From: a virus
Direction: 5' to 3' (one strand)
DNA: 33,387 bases
IMG/VR virus record: IMGVR_UViG_3300046804_005583
Coordinates: 1 to 33,387 of that record
Part shown: one piece after another, positions 23,155 to 30,850 of the stretch
How the letters are laid out: each line of letters starts with the position of its first letter
Position numbering within the stretch: the first letter of the stretch is position 1
Position numbers and translations under genes: made by a program
Notes under the pieces: generated by a model
Databases searched by the model: none
What the model was told of the DNA's origin: nothing
What the model saw: only the letters and a program-made list of their open reading frames with translations

Positions 23155-24384
23155 ATGGCAACTTTAGTTCTAAGAACAGTTAAGGGCACACCGCTAACCA
23201 ACGCGGAAGTCGATGGTAACTTCTCTAATATTAATTCAGAAGTTGGAACAGCATTTAACACTGCTAATACCATTAACTCTAATGTTGGTATTCTATCTAA
23301 CTTAACTACTTCTGCAAAATCCAATTTAGTTGCAGCCATTAATGAGATTGCAGCTGAGTCTACGTCTAGTGTAGGTATCACCGGTGGATCGATAGCTAAC
23401 GTTACATTGTCTAATGTAACGGTTACGGGTTTAGGCATATCGGGAATTACAACTGCTAACGTAACTGAACTTTCTAACCTTTATTTTACTAACGCCAGAG
23501 TTTTAGCTAACGTAGAACTTGCTGGATTTTATAACACAGTTTCAAATACTGCTCCAATTGGTGCTTCTGAATCAGGTACTACTTTAAGCATCACTCACTT
23601 AAATTCCGGTGTTACAGCTGCCACGTATGGTAATGCTACTAACATTCCAATTATAACTATAGATGCTTCTGGTCATATTACTTCAGCATCTAATGTTGCT
23701 TTAACAGCATCAGGAGGAGGTGGGTCTGGTTTATTTAATACTGCTATCTCAGCTGCTGGTAATGTAGCGGTTGATACTACTGCAGCAAACGTATATGCTG
23801 CACCTTCTACAGCAGGTAAGAGATACATTATTCATTCGATTCATATTACTAATATTGATGGAACAAATCCAGCTGAAGTTACTGCTCAAATTATTGGCTC
23901 TACATATTCCAGTATTTCTTTCGGTAACACAATTCCTGTTCCAGCAGGCACATCGGTGGAACTATTAAAGAAACCAAAAATTTTACAACCCAGTGATTAT
24001 ATTAGCTTAAATGCTAACGTTGATTCTCGAGTACATGCAACAGCTACTATTGAAGAAGTTACTGGCACTAATCATTTTGGTGCTGGTATAGATATTACAT
24101 CAGCAGGAGTCTATACAAATCTACATACTGCAACTGCAGCGTCCGTTATTGAAAGCGTGTTGTTATCTAATGATGACCCTACTCTGGACGTAAAAGCACG
24201 CGTAGTGGTAACTGATAGTATTAATAATATCGTAGGTTACTATGCTTATGATTTAATTGTCCCGGCTGATTCAACAGTGGAACTTTTAGAACAACCTAAG
24301 TATTTACCTAACGGATTTAAGGTTAGAGTATATGCTAACCAACCTAATCGTTTAGAAGCTATCATAGCAGGTAAGGTGATTTAA
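23155..24384 (+). CDS. tail-fibre-like structural protein with duplicated C-terminal domain
   Basis: A 409-residue protein. The N-terminus has GTPLTNAEVDGNFSNIN and LTTSAKSNLVAAINEI, both common at the start of phage tail fibre proteins. Residues about 80-190 are Thr/Asn/Ser-rich with a triple-beta-type pattern. The C-terminal half holds two related domains of about 105 residues: the first has IIHSIHITNIDGTNPAEVTA and PVPAGTSVELLKKPKILQ, the second VIESVLLSNDDPTLDVKARV and IVPADSTVELLEQPKYLP. There are no cysteines. It likely forms part of a fibre with the neighbouring RCC1 proteins; the one-base gap to the next gene (TAATATG) suggests co-translation. Confidence 0.7.
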   Translation: MATLVLRTVKGTPLTNAEVDGNFSNINSEVGTAFNTANTINSNVGILSNLTTSAKSNLVAAINEIAAESTSSVGITGGSIANVTLSNVTVTGLGISGITTANVTELSNLYFTNARVLANVELAGFYNTVSNTAPIGASESGTTLSITHLNSGVTAATYGNATNIPIITIDASGHITSASNVALTASGGGGSGLFNTAISAAGNVAVDTTAANVYAAPSTAGKRYIIHSIHITNIDGTNPAEVTAQIIGSTYSSISFGNTIPVPAGTSVELLKKPKILQPSDYISLNANVDSRVHATATIEEVTGTNHFGAGIDITSAGVYTNLHTATAASVIESVLLSNDDPTLDVKARVVVTDSINNIVGYYAYDLIVPADSTVELLEQPKYLPNGFKVRVYANQPNRLEAIIAGKVI

Positions 24385-24385
24385 T

Positions 24386-26581
24386 ATGCCAGCAACAACC
24401 AAAGGTGCGTGGAGACTTCAAGAAGTACGTGATGCTGTTTTAGCAGGTGAATGGGTAACTTATAATATAAATAATGACCCAGGGTCCCTATGGGCATGGG
24501 GTTGTGGTAATGAGGGCGTATTAGGAAACAATACAGCTTCAGTTTTTAGTTCCCCTGTTCAAATACCTGGAGATAATTGGGTTAAAATTTCAGCAGGTTG
24601 TGCATCTTTAGCGACGAAGCTAGACGGTACATTATGGACTTGGGGTGCTAATGGAAACTATGGTAGATTAGGGGTAAACTTAGGATCAAGCGTATTATGT
24701 TACAGCTCTCCAGTTCAGATTCCAGGTAATACCTGGAAGGATATTGATACTTCTACTTTCGTACACGGAGCTACTAAAACAGATGGTACGTTATGGACTT
24801 GGGGACTTAATAACAGAGGTCATTTAGGTGATGGAACAGGAATTACTCGTAGCTCTCCAGTACAGGTACCTGGTAATAACTGGTCTATTATATCTTTTAA
24901 TCAAAGTGCTAGCCATGCGTTAAAAACCGATGGTACACTATGGGGCTGGGGAGGTGAGCGATATTCAGGAGAAGTTGGTGATGGTTTAAATCCCTCTAGA
25001 AGTTCTCCAGTTCAAGTTCCAGGTGCATGGATAGATGTATGTGGTACATATCATACAACCTTTGGAAGAAAGTCTGATGGTACTTTATGGGCATGGGGAA
25101 ACAATGCAAGTGGTAGACTTGGGGATAATACTATAATTCCTAAAAGTTCTCCAATTCAGATTCCAGGTACTCAATGGGCATCATTCTCTGGCAGAATTCA
25201 TACTGTAGCAATAAAAACCGATGGGACTTTATGGGCTTGGGGTAATAATGGCTACGGTAGATTAGGTGATGGAACTACAATTTGCAGAAGCTCACCAGTA
25301 CAAGTACCAGGCAGTAATTGGGCATGTGTAAGCGCAGGCACAGGTACTTTAGCACGTAAAACAGACGGTACATTATGGGGAATGGGATACAATAATTTTG
25401 GTTTAGTTGGAGATAACACAAATACCGCGAGATCTTCCCCGGTACAAATTCCAGGCTCCAACTGGACTAATATTAGCGCTGGGTCACCGCATTCCCTGGC
25501 TAAAAAATCCTATACACCCTTCTTTTACGATGTTTTAGGTACACATTTATGGAGTTGGGGGCTCGCGCAATATGGGCAGCTAGGTGATAATACAACAATA
25601 CCTAAAAATTCTCCTATACAAATACCAGGTGCTAATTGGACTGGAATTTCTGGTGGGCAAAATCATGGCTTAGCCAGAAAGACTGATGGTACGCTGTGGG
25701 CTTGGGGAGCTAATTATAACGGTAGATTAGGGGATAATACAACATCACTTCGAAGTTCACCAGTACAAATTCCGGGTAATTCTTGGTGCCTTGTTGCTAC
25801 TGGAGCATCACAAACTTTAGGAATAAAAACTGATGGTACCTTATGGTCATGGGGTTATAATGGTACTGGTCGATTAGGGGATAATTCCACAATCGATAGA
25901 AGTTCACCAGTACAAATTCCGGGTAATTCTTGGTGTAAGGCTGTTAGCGGAAATCATCAAGGCCTGGCTCTTAAAACCGATGGAACTTTATGGGCATGGG
26001 GATGTAATAATAATGGTAGATTAGGTGATAATACAGCAATACATAGAAGTTCACCGGTACAAATTCCTGGTACATCTTGGAATGATATTTCATTTTTTTC
26101 ATCTTCTACCCATTCTTTAGCCAGAAAGACAGACGGTACATTATGGGGTTGGGGGGATGGCGGTCAAGGGCGATTAGGAGATAACACTATAATACAAAGA
26201 AGTTCACCAATACAAATACCGGGTACTAATTGGAATGATATTGCTAGTGGAGCTGCTCATTCTGCAGCAAGAAAGACTGATGGAACCTTGTGGATTTGGG
26301 GAAGTAACGGTCAAGGGCGATTAGGTGATAATACCACAATACCTAAAAGCTCTCCTATACAAATACCGGGTACTAATTGGAATGATATTTCTATTAATTA
26401 CCATTCTTTTGCTAGAAAGACTGACGGTACGTTATGGTCATGGGGAGATAATTCTAATGGCAAATTAGGGGATAGTACATCAATCGCTAGAAGTTCACCA
26501 GTACAAATACCGGGTAATTGCTGGACTGATGTAAACGCTACACACAGCTTCTCATTAGCAATTAAATGTTTTACAGGTTAA
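24386..26581 (+). CDS. double seven-bladed RCC1 propeller fibre protein A
   Basis: A 731-residue protein. Residues 1-33 carry the KGAWRLQEVRDAVLAGEW motif seen at attachment points in other phage fibre proteins. From residue 34 there are fourteen RCC1 repeats of about 47-57 residues with consensus TLWxWGxNxxGRLGDNTxIxRSSPVQIPGxxW. Seven precede and seven follow a distinct linker (KKSYTPFFYDVLGTHLWSWG, about residues 370-390), as expected for two consecutive seven-bladed beta propellers. It ends with NCWTDV...CFTG. RCC1 propellers are protein or ligand binding platforms, so a distal receptor-binding role is proposed. No signal peptide or enzyme motif is seen. A paralogue lies at 27432-29657. 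Confidence 0.85.
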   Translation: MPATTKGAWRLQEVRDAVLAGEWVTYNINNDPGSLWAWGCGNEGVLGNNTASVFSSPVQIPGDNWVKISAGCASLATKLDGTLWTWGANGNYGRLGVNLGSSVLCYSSPVQIPGNTWKDIDTSTFVHGATKTDGTLWTWGLNNRGHLGDGTGITRSSPVQVPGNNWSIISFNQSASHALKTDGTLWGWGGERYSGEVGDGLNPSRSSPVQVPGAWIDVCGTYHTTFGRKSDGTLWAWGNNASGRLGDNTIIPKSSPIQIPGTQWASFSGRIHTVAIKTDGTLWAWGNNGYGRLGDGTTICRSSPVQVPGSNWACVSAGTGTLARKTDGTLWGMGYNNFGLVGDNTNTARSSPVQIPGSNWTNISAGSPHSLAKKSYTPFFYDVLGTHLWSWGLAQYGQLGDNTTIPKNSPIQIPGANWTGISGGQNHGLARKTDGTLWAWGANYNGRLGDNTTSLRSSPVQIPGNSWCLVATGASQTLGIKTDGTLWSWGYNGTGRLGDNSTIDRSSPVQIPGNSWCKAVSGNHQGLALKTDGTLWAWGCNNNGRLGDNTAIHRSSPVQIPGTSWNDISFFSSSTHSLARKTDGTLWGWGDGGQGRLGDNTIIQRSSPIQIPGTNWNDIASGAAHSAARKTDGTLWIWGSNGQGRLGDNTTIPKSSPIQIPGTNWNDISINYHSFARKTDGTLWSWGDNSNGKLGDSTSIARSSPVQIPGNCWTDVNATHSFSLAIKCFTG
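24485..26560 (+). repeat. fourteen RCC1 repeats, protein A
   Basis: Units of about 141-170 bases. Some neighbours are still near-identical at the DNA level; for example 25752-25788 and 25899-25935 match over 37 bases at an offset of 147 bases, exactly one blade. Confidence 0.85.
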
Positions 26582-26603
26582 ATAAAACACAGGATTCAAA
26601 AGA

Positions 26604-27428
26604 ATGAAATATTTTAAGTTTACTCAGATAGATGCCAATACAGGTATTTCTTGGGCAATTAAACAACCTATCTCTGGTCCATCATGGCCTAGCATTCCGG
26701 GATTAAATGTTGCTACAGCTATTCAACTTGCACATAGCCCGATTTACTACATATCTAAAGTTGATGTAGATGCATTAAATGCTCAATTATTAAGTGATTG
26801 GCAAGCTAAGGTAGATGCTCAACAACCTACTGAAGAGAATCCTAACCCGGAAAGCATTCCGCAACCAGACCCAATCGTCATAGTTGCTGATCCTGATAAT
26901 CACTTCTTTGAGTTAACGTTAGAAGAATATGCTAATGAGCTTAAAGAACATGTAATGATTCAACTGAATAATGAAAAAAATACTATCTACCAACAAGAAG
27001 CTGATTTTAGAAACAATATTTTTACACCTTACCACGACACAGCTACTATTGCCGGTGTCTACAAATACAATCAGGCTAAAGAACTAGTTGCTGACGAAAC
27101 AGCTGCAGCACCTGACGTAAGAGCAGAAGCAACAGCCAGAGGTGTAACACCGGTAGTCATGGCTAATAGAATTATCCAAAACCACGAGAGTTTTAGAGCA
27201 AAAGAAGCTAAAATAGCCGGTATTCGCGGTAAAATTCAAGATAGAATTAACGCATTTAGTTTTGATATGCAAGATCCAGAAGGCTCTTTATCCGAATTTA
27301 AAGCAGAAGAAACGATTGGTACATCTAAAGGTATGGTATTTGAAAATGGTGAGATGGTAGAAAAAGATATAAACGTTAAGGTACATAAGTATTCCCTAAG
27401 CCTCTCCACTAGATTTCAATACGAGTAA
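26604..27428 (+). CDS. probable tail-fibre assembly protein
   Basis: A 274-residue protein between the two RCC1 genes. The N-terminal 60 residues (MKYFKFTQIDANTGISW and ISGPSWPSIPGLN) are followed by a Pro/Glu/Asn-rich linker near residue 75. Residues about 115-225 are helical, with YKYNQAKELVADE, PDVRAEATARGVTPVVMANRI and AKIAGIRGKIQDRINAF. The pattern YxxKxxEA...AEAxxxG...VAxxI...IxxIRxxxxxxI is widespread in proteins encoded beside phage tail fibres and often annotated as fibre assembly. It could act as chaperone for both RCC1 proteins or be a structural adaptor. It has its own 22-base leader without a clear ribosome-binding site. Confidence 0.5.
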   Translation: MKYFKFTQIDANTGISWAIKQPISGPSWPSIPGLNVATAIQLAHSPIYYISKVDVDALNAQLLSDWQAKVDAQQPTEENPNPESIPQPDPIVIVADPDNHFFELTLEEYANELKEHVMIQLNNEKNTIYQQEADFRNNIFTPYHDTATIAGVYKYNQAKELVADETAAAPDVRAEATARGVTPVVMANRIIQNHESFRAKEAKIAGIRGKIQDRINAFSFDMQDPEGSLSEFKAEETIGTSKGMVFENGEMVEKDINVKVHKYSLSLSTRFQYE

Positions 27429-27431
27429 AAT

Positions 27432-29657
27432 ATGACCGGTATAACTTGTAATACTAAAGGTGTTTGGAATATTGATGATACTTACAAAAAGGCGTTGAGC
27501 GACTATTGGGTACGTTATAATGTTAATAATGATGGCGCGCAGTTATGGAGTTGGGGAAAAGCTGATGCTGGGGAATTAGGTAATAATTCAACTATTTACC
27601 GTACTTCTCCTATTCAGGTACCGGGAAACAGCTGGCTAAAAATTTGTGGTGGTAGATATAATGCATTAGCTCTTAAAACAGATAACTCTTTATGGGCATG
27701 GGGACAAAATACGTATGGTCGTTTAGGAGATAATACCACTATTATAAGAAGTTCGCCAGTTCAAATTCCAGGTAATAGTTGGTGTACTATGTCTATGGGG
27801 GGGCTTCTTGGTGCTGGAATAAAAAACGACGGTACATTATGGACATGGGGATTTAATGCACAATGTAATTTAGCAGATGGTACAACTATCCCAAGAAGTT
27901 CACCAATTCAAATTCCAGGTACTGCATGGACATGTGTATCTACGGGTTGCGTGCATTCTTTAGCTCTTAAATCCGATAATACTTTATGGGGATTTGGATA
28001 TAATGGTTCTGGAAATTTAGGAAATAATTCAACTATAAATGCTAATTCCCCAGTTCAAATTCCCGGTACTAGCTGGTGTTGTATTGTAACATCACCTAAT
28101 TCATCGCATGGATTAAAAACCGATGGTACATTATGGGGATGGGGAGCAAATAGTAACTGTAATTTAGGAGATAGTACAACGATACCTAGAAGTTCACCGG
28201 TACAAATACCCGGTAATAGTTGGGTGGATGTCGGTACAAGGGTTAATGGAGCCTTAGCAAGAAAATCTGATGGTACATTATGGTCATGGGGGTTTGGTAA
28301 TTACGGTTTGATAGGGGATAACACCATGATTGGTAAAAATTCTCCTATACAAATACCCGGTACTAGTTGGAATGATGTGACTAGAAGTTTTGGTAATAAT
28401 GTTCATGCACGTAAAACCGATGGAACTTTATGGGGATGGGGACAAAATTCGTACGGAAGAATAGGAGATGGTACGAGTTCTTATAGAAGTTCACCGGTAC
28501 AGGTACCAGGAACTAATTGGTTAGATATGACTGGATTACTTCGTACAACGGTTGCTAGAAAATCTTACACTCCCCCTACATTTTACGATGTTTTAGGTAC
28601 GCATTTATGGAGTTGGGGTTACAATAATTGGGGTCAAATTGGTGATAACACGGTTATTCATAGATGTTCCCCAGTAAATTTAACAGGTGCAAGATGGACG
28701 CAAGTATTTGGTAACAACACTTCTTTAGCACTTAAAAATGATAATACACTTTGGGCTTGGGGGCTAAATTTACAAAACAGTAGAGGCTCTGTAGGTGATA
28801 ATACTATTATTGATAAAAGCTCACCGGTACAAATCCCTGGTACAGCCTGGTGCTTTATAGCAGGCACGCGTTATACTTCTCATGCTTTAAAAACAGACGG
28901 AACATTATGGGGTTGGGGAAATAATCAAAGTAGTAGTTATGGTACAATAGGTGATGGTACAGTTTCTTACAGAAGTTCACCAGTTCAAATACCTGGTACA
29001 AGTTGGAGTGAAGTAGCAGGTGGTAGATTCTTCGCACTAGGACGTAAAACGAATGGTACGTTATGGGCATGGGGTAATAATTATAGAGGAGCTTTAGGGG
29101 ATGGTACGGTTATTCAAAGAAATTCTCCAGTACAAGTCCCTGGTACAAGTTGGACCGGTATTGCAGGTATAGATGCTACAGCGTTTGCTCGTAAAAGTGA
29201 TGGTACTTTATGGAGCTGGGGTAGTGCTGGCAACTATGGCCTTTTAGGTAACGATTCAATGATTCATAGAAGTTCTCCAATGCAAATACCTGGTACTAAC
29301 TGGAATGATATTTCTAACGGTCATTATGTTGCTTTAGCGCGTAAGAACGATGGTACTTTATGGAGCTGGGGTAGAAACTATCAAGGCCGTTTAGGAAACG
29401 GCACAGATACAATTCCTAGAAGTTCCCCAATTCAGATTCCAGGCACCCAATGGTGTGATATGTCCAGCGGAAGAAATGCTAGTTTTGCAATTAAGACGGA
29501 TGGTACTTTATGGGGCTGGGGTAGAAATTATTTAGGTGGTTTGGCTGATGGTACCTCTATTAATAGATGCTCCCCAACACAAGTACCGGGTAATTGCTGG
29601 TTAAGTGTAAGCAGTAATTGGATGACTACTTTAGCAACTAAATGCTTTACAGGATAA
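27432..29657 (+). CDS. double seven-bladed RCC1 propeller fibre protein B
   Basis: A 741-residue paralogue of protein A with the same plan: a short KGVWNIDDTYKKALSDYW attachment motif, seven RCC1 repeats, a KSYTPPTFYDVLGTHLWSWG linker, seven more repeats, and an NCWLSV...CFTG end. Blades differ from protein A mainly in the positions after LWxWG and after GDxT, the loops that would line one propeller face. Repeats 9 and 10 are a few residues longer than average (NLQNSRGSVG, NNQSSSYGTIG). The linker DNA is almost identical to that of A although the N-termini have diverged. It probably forms a second or alternative receptor-binding tip. Confidence 0.85.
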   Translation: MTGITCNTKGVWNIDDTYKKALSDYWVRYNVNNDGAQLWSWGKADAGELGNNSTIYRTSPIQVPGNSWLKICGGRYNALALKTDNSLWAWGQNTYGRLGDNTTIIRSSPVQIPGNSWCTMSMGGLLGAGIKNDGTLWTWGFNAQCNLADGTTIPRSSPIQIPGTAWTCVSTGCVHSLALKSDNTLWGFGYNGSGNLGNNSTINANSPVQIPGTSWCCIVTSPNSSHGLKTDGTLWGWGANSNCNLGDSTTIPRSSPVQIPGNSWVDVGTRVNGALARKSDGTLWSWGFGNYGLIGDNTMIGKNSPIQIPGTSWNDVTRSFGNNVHARKTDGTLWGWGQNSYGRIGDGTSSYRSSPVQVPGTNWLDMTGLLRTTVARKSYTPPTFYDVLGTHLWSWGYNNWGQIGDNTVIHRCSPVNLTGARWTQVFGNNTSLALKNDNTLWAWGLNLQNSRGSVGDNTIIDKSSPVQIPGTAWCFIAGTRYTSHALKTDGTLWGWGNNQSSSYGTIGDGTVSYRSSPVQIPGTSWSEVAGGRFFALGRKTNGTLWAWGNNYRGALGDGTVIQRNSPVQVPGTSWTGIAGIDATAFARKSDGTLWSWGSAGNYGLLGNDSMIHRSSPMQIPGTNWNDISNGHYVALARKNDGTLWSWGRNYQGRLGNGTDTIPRSSPIQIPGTQWCDMSSGRNASFAIKTDGTLWGWGRNYLGGLADGTSINRCSPTQVPGNCWLSVSSNWMTTLATKCFTG
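27540..29636 (+). repeat. fourteen RCC1 repeats, protein B
   Basis: Fourteen LWxWG...SPxQxPGxxW units of about 48-58 residues, seven on each side of the FYDVLG linker. One unit has LWGFG in place of LWxWG, and unit 8 has SPVNLTGARW in place of the usual SPVQIPGxxW. Confidence 0.85.
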
Positions 29658-29673
29658 ATTTAAATAAAATTTT

Positions 29674-30291
29674 ATGAATTTTTATTCTTTATTATGTGTA
29701 ATACCTGATTTTGTTCCTGATAACATCATTCAGACCCTACTTAAATTAAAGTCAGATGATTATTCACCTGCTCTAGTAGGGTCTAATGATGATCAAAAAG
29801 AAACTGATTATAGACGGACTAAATGGTTAAATTTACCACCTGATATTCATCAGTATCTTTCTAATTCTATACCAATAATACATGAAAAAAATTTACAATC
29901 TATATTTAAATCTAGCATTAAAAATATAGAACCACCTCAATTTTTAAGATATGATGTAGGTGATCATTACGATAAACACAACGATTCTGAATCGTATGTT
30001 AAAAATAAATTAAAAAGAGTAACCAATAGAGATATATCTTTACTTCTTTATCTTAATGATGATTACGAAGGCGGTGAACTAGAATTTACTAAACTACAAC
30101 TTACTATCCGACCTAAGAAAGGAATGCTTATTGCATTTCCTTCTTATGAAGACTTTGAACACAAAGTACATCCCGTAACAAAAGGAACCAGATACACTAT
30201 TGTAAGCTGGATTGAAACTGAAAAGAGAATATATGACCGACCATATGAGTCCCCAGCAAATTTACCAAGAACATGGGTTTTATCTAGTTAA
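29674..30291 (+). CDS. 2-oxoglutarate/Fe(II) oxygenase, prolyl-4-hydroxylase type
   Basis: A 205-residue protein. The core FLRYDVGDHYDKHNDSE aligns with the P4H pattern RYxxGxxYxxHxD, giving iron ligands His102 and Asp104. A YLNDDYEGGELEF strand follows, then the distal His163 (FEHKVHPV) and Arg173 (GTRYTIVSW) ten residues later, the usual 2-oxoglutarate-binding base. It should hydroxylate a side chain using O2 and 2-oxoglutarate; the substrate is not visible. It follows the second RCC1 gene by 16 bases without a clear ribosome-binding site, and its last 59 bases overlap the next gene. Confidence 0.85.
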   Translation: MNFYSLLCVIPDFVPDNIIQTLLKLKSDDYSPALVGSNDDQKETDYRRTKWLNLPPDIHQYLSNSIPIIHEKNLQSIFKSSIKNIEPPQFLRYDVGDHYDKHNDSESYVKNKLKRVTNRDISLLLYLNDDYEGGELEFTKLQLTIRPKKGMLIAFPSYEDFEHKVHPVTKGTRYTIVSWIETEKRIYDRPYESPANLPRTWVLSS

Positions 30292-30850
30292 GAATTTCAT
30301 ACCTAGAGTATTAGCTAATTACCTTAAAGAAATCTTACACACTTTAAGGGTAACTAATCAGTTAGGTAATGGTGATGCTCAGGTAGAAAACTCATTTACT
30401 GTTTATGGTAATCCAGCATTTGATACCTTTGGCTATTTAAGTACTCCATCCTTCTCTCAAATTATAGGTAAACCATTAAGTTTTACCTATACCTATTCTA
30501 GAGTTTATTTAAATAACGCAGCTTTATTACCTCACATTGATAGAGCTGAGTGCGAGCATTCAGTTACATTATTCTTAGGGGGTAACTACTCACAACTATG
30601 GCCTATATGGATGCAACAAGTAAATAAAGACCCTGAGGCTGTAGTATTAGAAGAAGGTGACTGTGTAGTTTATCAAGGTAATAAACTTAATCATTGGAGA
30701 GATCATTTTGAAGGTACAGACTATTACCAATTGTTTATGCATTACGTAGAAGCAGACGGGCAGTATAAAGATAAAATTTTTGATACTAGACCATACTTTG
30801 GATTACCAGGTTCAACAAAACGTGATTATGGACATACAAACAATAAATGA
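30233..30850 (+). CDS. 2-oxoglutarate/Fe(II) oxygenase, second type
   Basis: The frame is open from a TTG at 30212; the ATG at 30233 preceded by AAAGAGAA is preferred (205 residues), and an ATG at 30245 giving MSPQQIYQEHGFYLVKNFIP is also plausible. The pattern VYLNNAALLPHIDRAECEHS gives His101 and Asp103 (numbered from 30233). LEEGDCVVYQGNKLNHWRDHF gives distal His154, followed by YYQLFMHYVEADG. This matches a phage and bacterial oxygenase family with a PHxDR ... HWR signature, distinct from the upstream P4H type. The product and substrate are unknown. It overlaps the upstream oxygenase by 59 bases and the next gene by 23. Confidence 0.78.
   Translation: MTDHMSPQQIYQEHGFYLVKNFIPRVLANYLKEILHTLRVTNQLGNGDAQVENSFTVYGNPAFDTFGYLSTPSFSQIIGKPLSFTYTYSRVYLNNAALLPHIDRAECEHSVTLFLGGNYSQLWPIWMQQVNKDPEAVVLEEGDCVVYQGNKLNHWRDHFEGTDYYQLFMHYVEADGQYKDKIFDTRPYFGLPGSTKRDYGHTNNK

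Noticed and set aside
24466-24473. Exact T4 late-promoter consensus TATAAATA on the plus strand.
   Set aside because: It lies 80 bases inside the RCC1 protein A gene, encoding part of YNINN, with no gene starting after it. In DNA this AT-rich a few exact matches are expected by chance.
24721-24737. Seven-base-pair inverted repeat TCCAGGT/ACCTGGA.
   Set aside because: It falls on the codons of the recurrent IPGNTW motif in the RCC1 repeats and has no T run, so it is explained by coding sequence.
24386-29657. Diversity-generating retroelement or CRISPR array suggested by the regular repeats.
   Set aside because: The repeats are in-frame protein repeats of about 50 codons with no spacers. No reverse transcriptase or template repeat is visible in the window.
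29650-29673. GATAAATTTAAATAAA-like AT-rich spacer before the first oxygenase as a promoter.
   Set aside because: It has no exact NATAAATA match, and the spacer is only 16 bases.
30780-30827. Upstream extension of the TPR glycosyltransferase to a start at 30780.
   Set aside because: The extra 16 residues are not TPR-like and would overlap the preceding oxygenase by 71 bases. The ATG at 30828 begins right at the first TPR helix.
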